Source: an uncultured Eubacteriales bacterium (GTDB lineage Bacteria > Bacillota > Clostridia > Christensenellales > CAG-138). From it: 37,632 nt of DNA. The notes beneath the pieces are model-generated. The model was not told the origin of the DNA, did not search any database, and was given only the letters and a program-made list of their open reading frames with translations. The translations under genes and the position numbers were made by a program. Positions 23,634 to 31,232 of the stretch are shown piece after piece. The stretch lies in assembly GCA_902787375.1 (NCBI GenBank), contig CADAGD010000028.1, positions 1-37,632 of the forward strand, given 5' to 3'. How positions within the stretch are numbered: the first letter of the stretch is position 1; every line of letters begins with the position of its first letter.

Positions 23634-25179
23634 AAAGCTTCGTCTTAATCAGGATAACGTAAATAAGGCGCGTGAGTCGGCACGCAAAATCGCTGCCGAT
23701 ACACAGAGCTTTATTGACCTTCATACTACGGTTACTGTCGAGCGTACCGTATGCCGTCTGCTTGGAATAGACGGTGTAAACGCTCTTGATGTTCCGCTCC
23801 CCAATGTGGTCGTCGATCACATGACAGAAAAGGGAATACTTGGAATAGGCGCGGCATACCTCATTGGAAACGCCATTCTTGCAACGGGAAAGGATCCGCA
23901 GGGCGTTGCCGAGGCAATCGACGAGGGCAGCATTGATCTTTCAAATCTTCCGACGCATACGATAGAGGAGATAAGGGGCGTCATAATGCCCGTCGCGCAG
24001 GCTACCGTCGAGCGCGTCAGAAAAAATGTCGCCAAGCGTAACGAGTACCTTTCGGAGTATGGTGATAAAACAGACCCGTACCTGTACGTCATAGTCGCAA
24101 CCGGTAATATTTATGAGGATATAACACAGGCAAAGGCGGCGGCAAAGCAGGGCGCGGATATAATCGCCGTTATTCGTACAACGGGCCAGAGCCTTCTCGA
24201 CTATGTTCCTTACGGAGCAACGACGGAGGGCTTCGGCGGCACATACGCAACGCAGGAGAATTTCAGGCTCATGCGTGCCGCGCTTGACGAGGTAGGAGAG
24301 GAGCAGCATCGCTATATAAGGCTCTGTAACTATTGTTCGGGACTTTGTATGCCTGAGATAGCGGCAATGGGCGCGCTTGAAAGGCTTGACGTAATGCTTA
24401 ACGATGCTCTTTACGGAATCTTGTTCCGTGATATAAATCCTCAGCGTACCATAATCGACCAGTATATGAGCCGTGTAATAAACTCCTTTGCAGGCGTTAT
24501 AATCAATACCGGCGAGGACAACTATCTGACGACCGCTGACGCTGTTGAGGAGGCGCACACGGTGCTTGCTTCTCAGTTTCTGAACGAGCAGTTCGCGCTC
24601 GAAGCGGGACTTCCGGAGGAGCAGCAGGGCTTGGGTCATGCCTTCGAGATAAATCCCGACGTAAAAAACGGCTTTCTTTATGAGTTGGCGCAGGCGCAGA
24701 TGGCAAGGCAGATATTCCCCAAAGCGCCTTTGAAATACATGCCTCCGACCAAGTTCATGACGGGCAACATATTCCGCGGTCATGTACAGGATGCGCTGTT
24801 CAATATAGTCACGATACTCACAGGGCAGAAGCTTCACCTTCTGGGTATGCTTACCGAGGCGATTCATACTCCGTTCATGAGTGACCGCGCTCTATCCATC
24901 GAGAACGCTCAGTACATATTCAACACCATGCACGATCTGGGTGAGGATATAACATTCCGCGAGGGCGGCATAATGGAGAACAGAGCTAATGAAGTGCTTC
25001 AGAAGGCGACAGACCTGCTGGGCGAGATAGAGAAGATGGGATTGTTCGCCACGCTTGAAAAGGGAATCTTTGCGGATATTAAACGCTCGCGTGACGGCGG
25101 CAAGGGTCTTGCCGGAGTTACCCGCAAGGATACGGTCTACTTCAATCCATTCATTGAGCTTATGAAAAGGAGTCTGTAA
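23626..25179 (+). CDS. kamD: beta-lysine/D-lysine 5,6-aminomutase alpha subunit
   Basis: The 517-residue large subunit of the adenosylcobalamin- and PLP-dependent 5,6-aminomutase, which moves the terminal amino group of beta-lysine to give 3,5-diaminohexanoate. Sequence landmarks include PNVVVDHMTEKGILGIGAAY, GQSLLDYVPYGATTEGFGGT and LCNYCSGLCMPEIAAMGALE, and length equals the known enzyme (about 516). It forms the TIM barrel that binds PLP and the cofactor's adenosyl part. The ATG at 23626 overlaps the end of kamA, with AAAGGGG upstream. kamE follows after 3 bases, as expected for a heteromeric complex. Confidence 0.95.
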   Translation: MSEKLRLNQDNVNKARESARKIAADTQSFIDLHTTVTVERTVCRLLGIDGVNALDVPLPNVVVDHMTEKGILGIGAAYLIGNAILATGKDPQGVAEAIDEGSIDLSNLPTHTIEEIRGVIMPVAQATVERVRKNVAKRNEYLSEYGDKTDPYLYVIVATGNIYEDITQAKAAAKQGADIIAVIRTTGQSLLDYVPYGATTEGFGGTYATQENFRLMRAALDEVGEEQHRYIRLCNYCSGLCMPEIAAMGALERLDVMLNDALYGILFRDINPQRTIIDQYMSRVINSFAGVIINTGEDNYLTTADAVEEAHTVLASQFLNEQFALEAGLPEEQQGLGHAFEINPDVKNGFLYELAQAQMARQIFPKAPLKYMPPTKFMTGNIFRGHVQDALFNIVTILTGQKLHLLGMLTEAIHTPFMSDRALSIENAQYIFNTMHDLGEDITFREGGIMENRANEVLQKATDLLGEIEKMGLFATLEKGIFADIKRSRDGGKGLAGVTRKDTVYFNPFIELMKRSL

Positions 25180-25182
25180 GAT

Positions 25183-25971
25183 ATGTCAAGCGGATTATAT
25201 AACACGCATAAGGCGGATTTTGATACCAAGTTTGATCCGACGCGCGTCAAGGCGTATGGCGATACGATGAATGACGGCAAGGTACAGTTTTCATTTACTT
25301 TGCCGGTAAAGAATGATGAGCGTGGTGTAGAGGCTGCTCGTCAGCTCGTCCGTAAGATGGGCGTTGATGAACCCAACGTCGCATGTGCCAAGACGCTTGA
25401 CAAGGAGTTTACATTCTTTGTAGTATACGGCTCCGTCGTCCATTCCGTTGATTATGAGAATATTCACGTTCTCACGGTCGAGGAGGAAACAATGGGCATG
25501 GAGGAAACGAACGAGTACATCAAGGAGCATTTCGGGCGCAAGATAGTCATGATAGGCGCATCCACGGGTACGGATGCTCACACCGTCGGAATCGACGCAA
25601 TAATGAACCGCAAGGGCTTCGCCGGACATTACGGGCTTGAGCGTTACGAGATGATAGAGGCGATAAACCTCGGCGCACAGGTTCCGAATGAGGAGTTCGT
25701 CAAAAAGGCGATCGAGGTAAATGCGGATGTACTTCTGGTTTCCCAGACGGTCACACAAAAGGATGTTCATATCCAGAACCTTACCGAGCTTGTTGAGTAT
25801 CTTGAGGCAGAGGGTCTTCGCTCAAGATTCGTACTCTGCTGCGGTGGTGCGCGTATCACACATGAGCTTGCCAAGGAGCTTGGTTATGACGCAGGCTTCG
25901 GTGCGGGCAAGTATGCCGATGACGTCGCTACATTTGCAGTAACCGAGATGGTAAAGCGCGGAATGAAATAA
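25183..25971 (+). CDS. kamE: lysine 5,6-aminomutase beta subunit (B12-binding)
   Basis: The 262-residue partner of KamD. The C-terminal Rossmann-type domain binds cobalamin through DAHTVG (D131, H133, G136), where the histidine replaces the lower axial ligand. K144 in NRKGFAGHYG is the lysine that holds PLP in the resting enzyme, at the same residue number as in the characterised protein. The N-terminal 100 residues form the dimerisation part. AAAAGGAG lies about 10 bases upstream. No dedicated reactivation genes (kamB/kamC type) are visible here. Confidence 0.95.
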   Translation: MSSGLYNTHKADFDTKFDPTRVKAYGDTMNDGKVQFSFTLPVKNDERGVEAARQLVRKMGVDEPNVACAKTLDKEFTFFVVYGSVVHSVDYENIHVLTVEEETMGMEETNEYIKEHFGRKIVMIGASTGTDAHTVGIDAIMNRKGFAGHYGLERYEMIEAINLGAQVPNEEFVKKAIEVNADVLLVSQTVTQKDVHIQNLTELVEYLEAEGLRSRFVLCCGGARITHELAKELGYDAGFGAGKYADDVATFAVTEMVKRGMK

Positions 25972-25988
25972 TTCACAGGAGTAATATT

Positions 25989-26327
25989 ATGGCAAGATCT
26001 GAATTTATTCAGCCGTATAACGGTGATGCGGAAAAGGCAAGAGCCGTTGCCGAGAACTATCTTAATATGGAAAACTTTAAGCTCGTTGACTACAAGGGCG
26101 AAAAGGTGTATAAGCTTGGAACCGGAATGGCTCAGGCGATGCAGTTTTTGACGCTGAATTACGGAGCCAATGAGATTAAAATTGAGGCATGGGTGTGCGC
26201 GGGCGTTGCGTCTGCCACCATGAAGGAGATGAATCTCAAGGGTTTTTTAGGTATGATGCCCAAAAAACTGCTCGAAAAGCGCGTAAAAGCATTGATGGCA
26301 GAGCTTAACAGCGCGGTCGGAAAGTGA
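25989..26327 (+). CDS. 112-residue conserved-looking protein at the end of the lysine operon
   Basis: An unidentified soluble alpha/beta protein starting 17 bases after kamE, with an SD-like CAGGAG 9 bases before the ATG. The central part (FKLVDYKGEKVYKLGTGM, then EIKIEAWVCAG) is beta-rich and the C-terminal third is helical (KGFLGMMPKKLLEKRV). It has no Cys motif beyond one residue and no signal peptide. Similar short beta-alpha proteins occur in Clostridia, sometimes next to zinc ribbons, but I know no function. The terminator at 26387 follows, so it is the last gene of the riboswitch-controlled transcript. Confidence 0.65.
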   Translation: MARSEFIQPYNGDAEKARAVAENYLNMENFKLVDYKGEKVYKLGTGMAQAMQFLTLNYGANEIKIEAWVCAGVASATMKEMNLKGFLGMMPKKLLEKRVKALMAELNSAVGK

Positions 26328-26386
26328 TTCGGTTCAGTTGACAATTTGAAGGATTCATAATCCGTCCACCGAATTACAATGGTGCT

Positions 26387-26429
26387 AACAGGTTGTGAAG
26401 GTATGCTTTACCTGCTCAGCCTGTTTTTT
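26387..26429 (+). terminator. terminator of the lysine operon
   Basis: AACAGG (26387-26392) pairs with CCTGTT (26420-26425), and an inner AGGTA/TACCT extends the stem. A T-run to 26429 follows. It lies 60 bases after the last gene and immediately before the next promoter. Confidence 0.75.
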
Positions 26430-26434
26430 CATAA

Positions 26435-26462
26435 TTGACAAACAGAACAAATGTGCTATAAT
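26435..26462 (+). promoter_or_regulatory. promoter of the Y-family polymerase gene
   Basis: TTGACA (26435-26440), a 16-base spacer and TATAAT (26457-26462), both exact consensus. The expected transcription start (about 26469) coincides with an in-frame ATG, so the mRNA is likely leaderless or nearly so. Confidence 0.85.
26445..26456 (+). promoter_or_regulatory. candidate LexA (SOS) box
   Basis: GAACAAATGTGC matches the Gram-positive LexA core GAAC-N4-GTTC at seven of the eight fixed positions. It fills the spacer between -35 and -10, where a bound repressor would block RNA polymerase. The gene it controls encodes an error-prone polymerase, the classic SOS target. Confidence 0.55.
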
Positions 26463-26468
26463 ATGCTT

Positions 26469-28016
26469 ATGAAGCATATGGATGAAAAAGCTTATATATG
26501 TATAGACCTCAAATCCTTCTATGCGTCCGTCGAATGCGTTGACAGAGGGCTTGATCCTCTTGACACAAATCTTGTGGTTGCGGATCCATCACGGACTGAA
26601 AAGACGATATGCCTTGCCGTAACTCCATCTATGAAGCTGATGGGAATACCGGGCAGGGCAAGATTGTTTGAGGTAATAGCAAGGGTGAACGAGGTGAATA
26701 TTGAAAGAAAATCACGTTTGAAGAGCAGAAAGCTTGAAGGCTCCTCCTGTATTGCTTCGGAAATATCGGCTGATAATAAGCTTGCGGTGGATTACATAAC
26801 GGCAGCTCCGCGAATGGCAAGGTATATGGAGGTCAGCACTCAGATATATAACATATACTTGAAATACATAGCCCCTGAGGATATCCATATCTATTCCGTG
26901 GATGAGGTGTTTATTGATGTAACGAGGTATGGAAGGCTGTTTAAAGCTTCTCCGCGTGAGCTGGCAGTCCGAATGATAAATGATGTAATGAAAACCACGG
27001 GCATAACCGCTACGGTCGGTATAGGAACCAATCTGTATCTTGCCAAGGTCGCAATGGACATTGAAGCAAAGCATATGCCTCCCGATAAAAACGGAGCCAG
27101 AATAGCCGAGCTTGATGAGATGAGTTACAGAAGAAGGCTGTGGGAGCATGAGCCTATAACGGATTTCTGGAGGGTTGGCAGGGGAATAGCCGCAAGACTT
27201 GAGAAATACGGAATAAAAACCATGGGGGATATAGCCGCCGTGTCGGTCGCGGGGGACGGCAGCGTTCTCAACGAAGCATTCCTATATAAGCTGTTCGGTG
27301 TGAACGCGGAGCTTCTGATAGATCACGCATGGGGATGGGAGCCATGTACAATGGAGGATATAAAGTCATACCGTCCGAGAAATCACAGCTTGAGCGTCGG
27401 ACAGGTATTGTCAGTCCCGTATGATTTTGATATGGCTCGCTTGATAGTCAGGGAGATGGCGGACAGCCTTGCAATGGATATTTTCTCAAAGGGACTTGTA
27501 ACGGATCAGGTATGCCTGTCCGTAGGGTATGATGTGGAGAATATAAACGATCCGGAGATGCGCAGACGCTATCATGGCGATATTACAACGGACGCTTATG
27601 GAAGAAGGGTTCCCAAATCGTCACACGGTATCAGAAATATTGTTATACCGACATCATCGGTAAGCCGCATCACCGAATGTGCGGCGGCTCTGTTTAATGA
27701 TATAGCCGACAAAAGTCTGCTTGTTCGCAGGATAACCATAGCTGCAAACAATATTATGCCGAGGAATCTTGTCAAGACAGACGAGAGCTGTAAACAGCTT
27801 GATATGTTTTCGGATACCGCGGAGCAGGCGCGTGAGTTTGAATATGAGGTGATGTCTGCCGAGCGGGAGAACAGGCGTCAGGACGCCGTGCTTGCGATAA
27901 GGCGCAAATTCGGCAAGAACGCTATTTTAAGGGGAATGAATTTCGAGGAAGGGGCGACCGCTATTGAGAGGAACGCTCAGATAGGCGGACACAGGGCGGA
28001 CACGAAACAATATTAG
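26469..28016 (+). CDS. Y-family (UmuC/UvrX-like) translesion DNA polymerase
   Basis: A 515-residue error-prone polymerase predicted to bypass DNA damage. The palm carries AYICIDLKSFYASVEC (catalytic Asp about 13) and YSVDEVFIDVT (Asp-Glu pair). GIGTNLYLAKVAMDI and FWRVGRGIAARLEKYGI (helix-hairpin-helix) follow, then the little-finger domain. It lacks a beta-clamp motif I can name. The long N-terminal hydrophilic insert LKSRKLEGSSCIASEISADN is typical of the Bacillus UvrX/YqjW group. No SD precedes any start: ATG 26469 matches the predicted transcription start and ATG 26478 is the alternative. A YolD-like gene follows by 17 bases. Confidence 0.88.
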   Translation: MKHMDEKAYICIDLKSFYASVECVDRGLDPLDTNLVVADPSRTEKTICLAVTPSMKLMGIPGRARLFEVIARVNEVNIERKSRLKSRKLEGSSCIASEISADNKLAVDYITAAPRMARYMEVSTQIYNIYLKYIAPEDIHIYSVDEVFIDVTRYGRLFKASPRELAVRMINDVMKTTGITATVGIGTNLYLAKVAMDIEAKHMPPDKNGARIAELDEMSYRRRLWEHEPITDFWRVGRGIAARLEKYGIKTMGDIAAVSVAGDGSVLNEAFLYKLFGVNAELLIDHAWGWEPCTMEDIKSYRPRNHSLSVGQVLSVPYDFDMARLIVREMADSLAMDIFSKGLVTDQVCLSVGYDVENINDPEMRRRYHGDITTDAYGRRVPKSSHGIRNIVIPTSSVSRITECAAALFNDIADKSLLVRRITIAANNIMPRNLVKTDESCKQLDMFSDTAEQAREFEYEVMSAERENRRQDAVLAIRRKFGKNAILRGMNFEEGATAIERNAQIGGHRADTKQY

Positions 28017-28033
28017 CGAGGTGTTTATGCAAT

Positions 28034-28456
28034 ATGAAACATGGTGACGGATGCTACGCTTCCATAATCAATTCTCCAAGGCATGTTTCGGCTGACAGAC
28101 CGCATATGCCGAACCATGACAGGGCGGCTCAGTTTGCGCCTTTTGCGGCACTTACGGGGCTTGACAATGCTATGGAGGAAACCGCGCGCTTAACCTTGTC
28201 AAAGCCTGAGCTTGATGAGGAGGAGAAGTGTTTAATAGACATGATGTTGAGGTATGTAAAACAAAATATAAACGCCCATATGAATGTCAGCATAATCTGC
28301 TTTGTTCCCGATCTGATAAAGGACGGGGGCGAGCTTATTAAAATCAATGGAGTTGTAAGAACCATTGACGACTATACCCGCACGATTTTATTTGACGATG
28401 GCAGGCTTATAAATATTGATGATGTAACAGCCGTCGAGATTATCAAACAACCGTGA
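28034..28456 (+). CDS. YolD-like protein
   Basis: A 140-residue small protein of the YolD-like family, commonly encoded beside UvrX/YqjW-type Y-family polymerases in Bacillota. The family signature is visible as DRAAQFAPFAALTGLDNAM near residue 32 and the C-terminal beta-rich part INGVVRTIDDYTRTILFDDG. GAGGTG lies about 10 bases before the ATG. It shares the SOS-type promoter with the polymerase, so it probably modulates or stabilises it, though the family's biochemical role is not settled. Confidence 0.8.
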   Translation: MKHGDGCYASIINSPRHVSADRPHMPNHDRAAQFAPFAALTGLDNAMEETARLTLSKPELDEEEKCLIDMMLRYVKQNINAHMNVSIICFVPDLIKDGGELIKINGVVRTIDDYTRTILFDDGRLINIDDVTAVEIIKQP

Positions 28457-28504
28457 CGTTTACAGTTTGTACATGAGGAAGTAAAATATATTAAAGTCTC
28501 CGTG

Positions 28505-28532
28505 TTGAAATGGGAAAAAATAGTGATATTAT
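28505..28532 (+). promoter_or_regulatory. probable htpG promoter
   Basis: TTGAAA (28505-28510), a 16-base spacer and TATTAT (28527-28532) lie about 32 bases before the htpG ATG. I found no CIRCE element (TTAGCACTC-N9-GAGTGCTAA) here, so HrcA control is unlikely. Confidence 0.45.
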
Positions 28533-28564
28533 AAAGGTTGCAAATAAAAAAAGAGGTGATAAAA

Positions 28565-30466
28565 ATGGCAAAGAAACAGTTCAAAACGGAATCCAAAAAG
28601 CTTTTGGATATGATGATCAATTCCATATACACGCACAAGGAGATTTTTCTCCGCGAGCTTATATCAAACGCGAGTGACGCGATAGATAAGCTTTACTTCC
28701 GCTCATTGACGGATGGGAGCATAGGACTAAGCCGCGGTGATTATGAGATAAGGATAACTCCCGATAAAGAGGCGCGAACCCTTGAAATACGCGACAACGG
28801 CTGCGGCATGACAAAAGAGGAACTGGAGAACAATCTCGGTACGATAGCCAAGAGCGGATCATTTGATTTTAAAAATGAAGGCACTCAATCAGAGGGTGAG
28901 AGCAACATTGATATAATAGGACAGTTCGGAGTCGGCTTCTATTCGGCGTTCATGGTAAGCGACATGATAACGGTCGTCAGCCGCGCCTACGGAGCGGAAG
29001 AAGCGTACAAGTGGGAATCCTCCGGCGTGGATGGCTATACGATAGAAAAGACGGAATATGACAGCTTTGGAACGCTCGTCAGGATACATCTTCGTGAGGA
29101 TACAGAGGATGAGAAATACAGCGAATTCCTTGAGGAATATCGTATACGGAGCCTTGTCGGGAAGTATTCCGACTACATCCGCTATCCGATTCGCATGGAG
29201 GTAACGAAGTCGAGGCGCAAGGAAGGCTCGCCCGATGACAAGCCGGAATATGAGGATTACCGTGAGGATGAAACCCTGAACAGGATGATACCCCTGTGGA
29301 AGAAGAACCGCAGCGAGGTAACGGACGAGGAATACGCGGAGTTCTACAAGGAAAAATTCCGTGATTACGAGGAACCGTTAAGGGTAATAAGGCAGAAAAC
29401 GGAGGGCGTTTCAGATTATATCGCGCTGCTGTTCATACCCGCAAACGCGCCGTATAACTATTACAGCCGCGACTATGAAAAGGGCTTGCAGCTCTATTCG
29501 TCCGGCGTGCTGATAATGGATAAGTGCAAGGAGCTGCTCCCCGATTATTTCAGCTTTGTGCGCGGACTTGTTGACAGCGCCGACCTTTCGCTCAATATCT
29601 CCCGTGAGATGCTCCAGCATGACAGACAGCTCAAGTCGATAGCCAAGGCACTTGAGAATAAGATACACGATGAGCTGACAAATATGCTCGAAAATGACAG
29701 GGATAAGTATAAGACCTTCTTTAAGGCGTTCGGAACCCAGTTGAAGTACGGTCTTTACGCCGATTACGGAATGAACAGGGAAGTCCTTAAGGACCTTGTG
29801 ATGTTTGAATCGTCGGCGTCGGAGGAGCCCACGACCTTAAAGGAGTATGTTTCGCGCATGCCTGAGGGTCAGAAGAAAATCTATTACGCGGCAGGCGAGA
29901 GCAGGGAACAGACTGCGCTTCTGCCGCAGGTGGAAGCCGTTACAAAGAAGGGGTATGAGGTGCTGTATCTGCTGGAGGACGTCGATGAGTTCGCGCTTAT
30001 GATGCTCCATGAGTATGACGGTAAGGAGTTTGCCAACGTCACGGCCGATGAACTGGACATATCCTCCGATGAGGATAAGGAGAGCCTCAAGCTCGAAAAC
30101 GAAAAGAGCAAGGATATGTTCGACTTTATGAAGGAGAGCATAGGCGGTGATGTGTCAGCCGTCAGGTTCACCAACACGCTGTCGAACCATCCGGTCTGCA
30201 TATCGAGCGAGGGAGCGGTGTCCGCTTCCATGGAGAAAACGCTCGGACGTATGCCCGGAGCCGAGCAGAGCATAAAGGCGGAGAAGGTGCTTGAGATAAA
30301 TATGGAGCATCCCATAGCCTCTAAGCTCAAAATGCTCTTTATTGAGGATAAGGAAAAGCTTGCCGTGTTCAGCAAGATACTCTACGCAAATGCAAGGCTC
30401 ATATCGGGTCTTAACATAGAAAACCCTGCCGAGATTGGGGAGCTTGTAACGAACTTGATGTTATAA
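28565..30466 (+). CDS. htpG: molecular chaperone HtpG (Hsp90 family)
   Basis: A 633-residue cytosolic ATP-dependent chaperone. The N-terminal GHKL ATPase shows SIYTHKEIFLRELISNASDA (with the Mg-binding Asn), EIRDNGCGMTKEEL and GQFGVGFYSAFMVSD. The middle domain has the catalytic-loop region YSSGVLIMDKC and LSLNISREMLQHDRQ. The C-terminal dimerisation domain is complete, and length is normal. The ATG at 28565 has AGAGGTGA upstream; an in-frame TTG at 28538 has none. A perfect 12-bp hairpin follows. Confidence 0.96.
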   Translation: MAKKQFKTESKKLLDMMINSIYTHKEIFLRELISNASDAIDKLYFRSLTDGSIGLSRGDYEIRITPDKEARTLEIRDNGCGMTKEELENNLGTIAKSGSFDFKNEGTQSEGESNIDIIGQFGVGFYSAFMVSDMITVVSRAYGAEEAYKWESSGVDGYTIEKTEYDSFGTLVRIHLREDTEDEKYSEFLEEYRIRSLVGKYSDYIRYPIRMEVTKSRRKEGSPDDKPEYEDYREDETLNRMIPLWKKNRSEVTDEEYAEFYKEKFRDYEEPLRVIRQKTEGVSDYIALLFIPANAPYNYYSRDYEKGLQLYSSGVLIMDKCKELLPDYFSFVRGLVDSADLSLNISREMLQHDRQLKSIAKALENKIHDELTNMLENDRDKYKTFFKAFGTQLKYGLYADYGMNREVLKDLVMFESSASEEPTTLKEYVSRMPEGQKKIYYAAGESREQTALLPQVEAVTKKGYEVLYLLEDVDEFALMMLHEYDGKEFANVTADELDISSDEDKESLKLENEKSKDMFDFMKESIGGDVSAVRFTNTLSNHPVCISSEGAVSASMEKTLGRMPGAEQSIKAEKVLEINMEHPIASKLKMLFIEDKEKLAVFSKILYANARLISGLNIENPAEIGELVTNLML

Positions 30467-30482
30467 TAAAAACAAAATAAAG

Positions 30483-30527
30483 AGGGGATGCTGTAAAACG
30501 CACAAAAATGCAACAGCATCCCCTTTA
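30483..30527 (+). terminator. hairpin after htpG
   Basis: AGGGGATGCTGT (30483-30494) pairs perfectly over 12 bp with ACAGCATCCCCT (30513-30524). The T-run is short (TTT), but the stem is strong. It lies 17 bases past the htpG stop. Confidence 0.7.
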
Positions 30528-30557
30528 AAAAAACACAAATACAAGGGAGGTTTGGTT

Positions 30558-31232
30558 ATGAAAAAACAGTTGCTTACTTTAGGCTTTGCGGTGTTGCTTG
30601 CTGTTTTATGCATGGTTTCCTGCAACAAGGACGAAACCGCGAATCGGGAGCAGGAGCCTGAGAAAACGGCGCAGAGCATAGTTTCCTTTTCCGAAAAAGA
30701 TCTGACAAACACGAAGAAAGAAGTTCTGGATGCGGCTTACGGAAAGAGCGAAACAGCAAAGCCCACGGAGAAAAGCGATGATCCGATCGAGGATTTGCTA
30801 AACAAGCTTAACGAAACGGATGAAGAACCAACTGCTGAGAATCCGGTTATCAACAAAATAGTTGATAATGCCAGAATAGAGAAAGCCGAGATACAGGAGG
30901 ATGGCAAGGCAAGTGTTGTGGTATATGCACCGGATATGTCAAAAATCCTCAATGCTTTGCTCGAAAGGGATTATAGCGAACCGCTATCGTCTGATGAACT
31001 GGAATCCTATATACTCAGCTCGTTGGAGGATAAGGAGAATTATAAGAAATATGAGATAAAGGTCGGAACAATAGAGGCTGACGGAAAGCGCATACTTGAT
31101 TCTGCTGACGAGGAATTAAGGAATGCTTTGACCGGTGGCTTCCGTGACGCCTATATTGAGTTCTATAATAAGAGCGTTGAAGCATTGTTAGATGCTTTAT
31201 CAAGCATAAGCGGAGGTGAGAAGGATGATTAA
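30558..31232 (+). CDS. secreted lipoprotein, 224 residues
   Basis: A predicted lipoprotein of unknown function. The signal MKKQLLTLGFAVLLAVLCMV precedes SC with the lipidated Cys at 22. A charged low-complexity stretch (about 25-90, rich in Glu, Lys and Thr) links to a C-terminal alpha/beta domain (SVVVYAPDMSKILNALLERD, then YKKYEIKVGTIEADGKRI). GGGAGG lies 7 bases before the ATG. Its 3' end overlaps the start of the RCC1-repeat gene by 8 bases, so both are made together and may act at the same place on the cell surface. Confidence 0.75.
   Translation: MKKQLLTLGFAVLLAVLCMVSCNKDETANREQEPEKTAQSIVSFSEKDLTNTKKEVLDAAYGKSETAKPTEKSDDPIEDLLNKLNETDEEPTAENPVINKIVDNARIEKAEIQEDGKASVVVYAPDMSKILNALLERDYSEPLSSDELESYILSSLEDKENYKKYEIKVGTIEADGKRILDSADEELRNALTGGFRDAYIEFYNKSVEALLDALSSISGGEKDD

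Noticed and set aside
23941-24867. 308-codon open frame antisense to kamD
   Set aside because: kamD is a clear family member over its full length; the antisense frame is a codon-bias shadow without an SD.
28457-28564. CIRCE operator upstream of htpG
   Set aside because: No TTAGCACTC-N9-GAGTGCTAA-like sequence is present.
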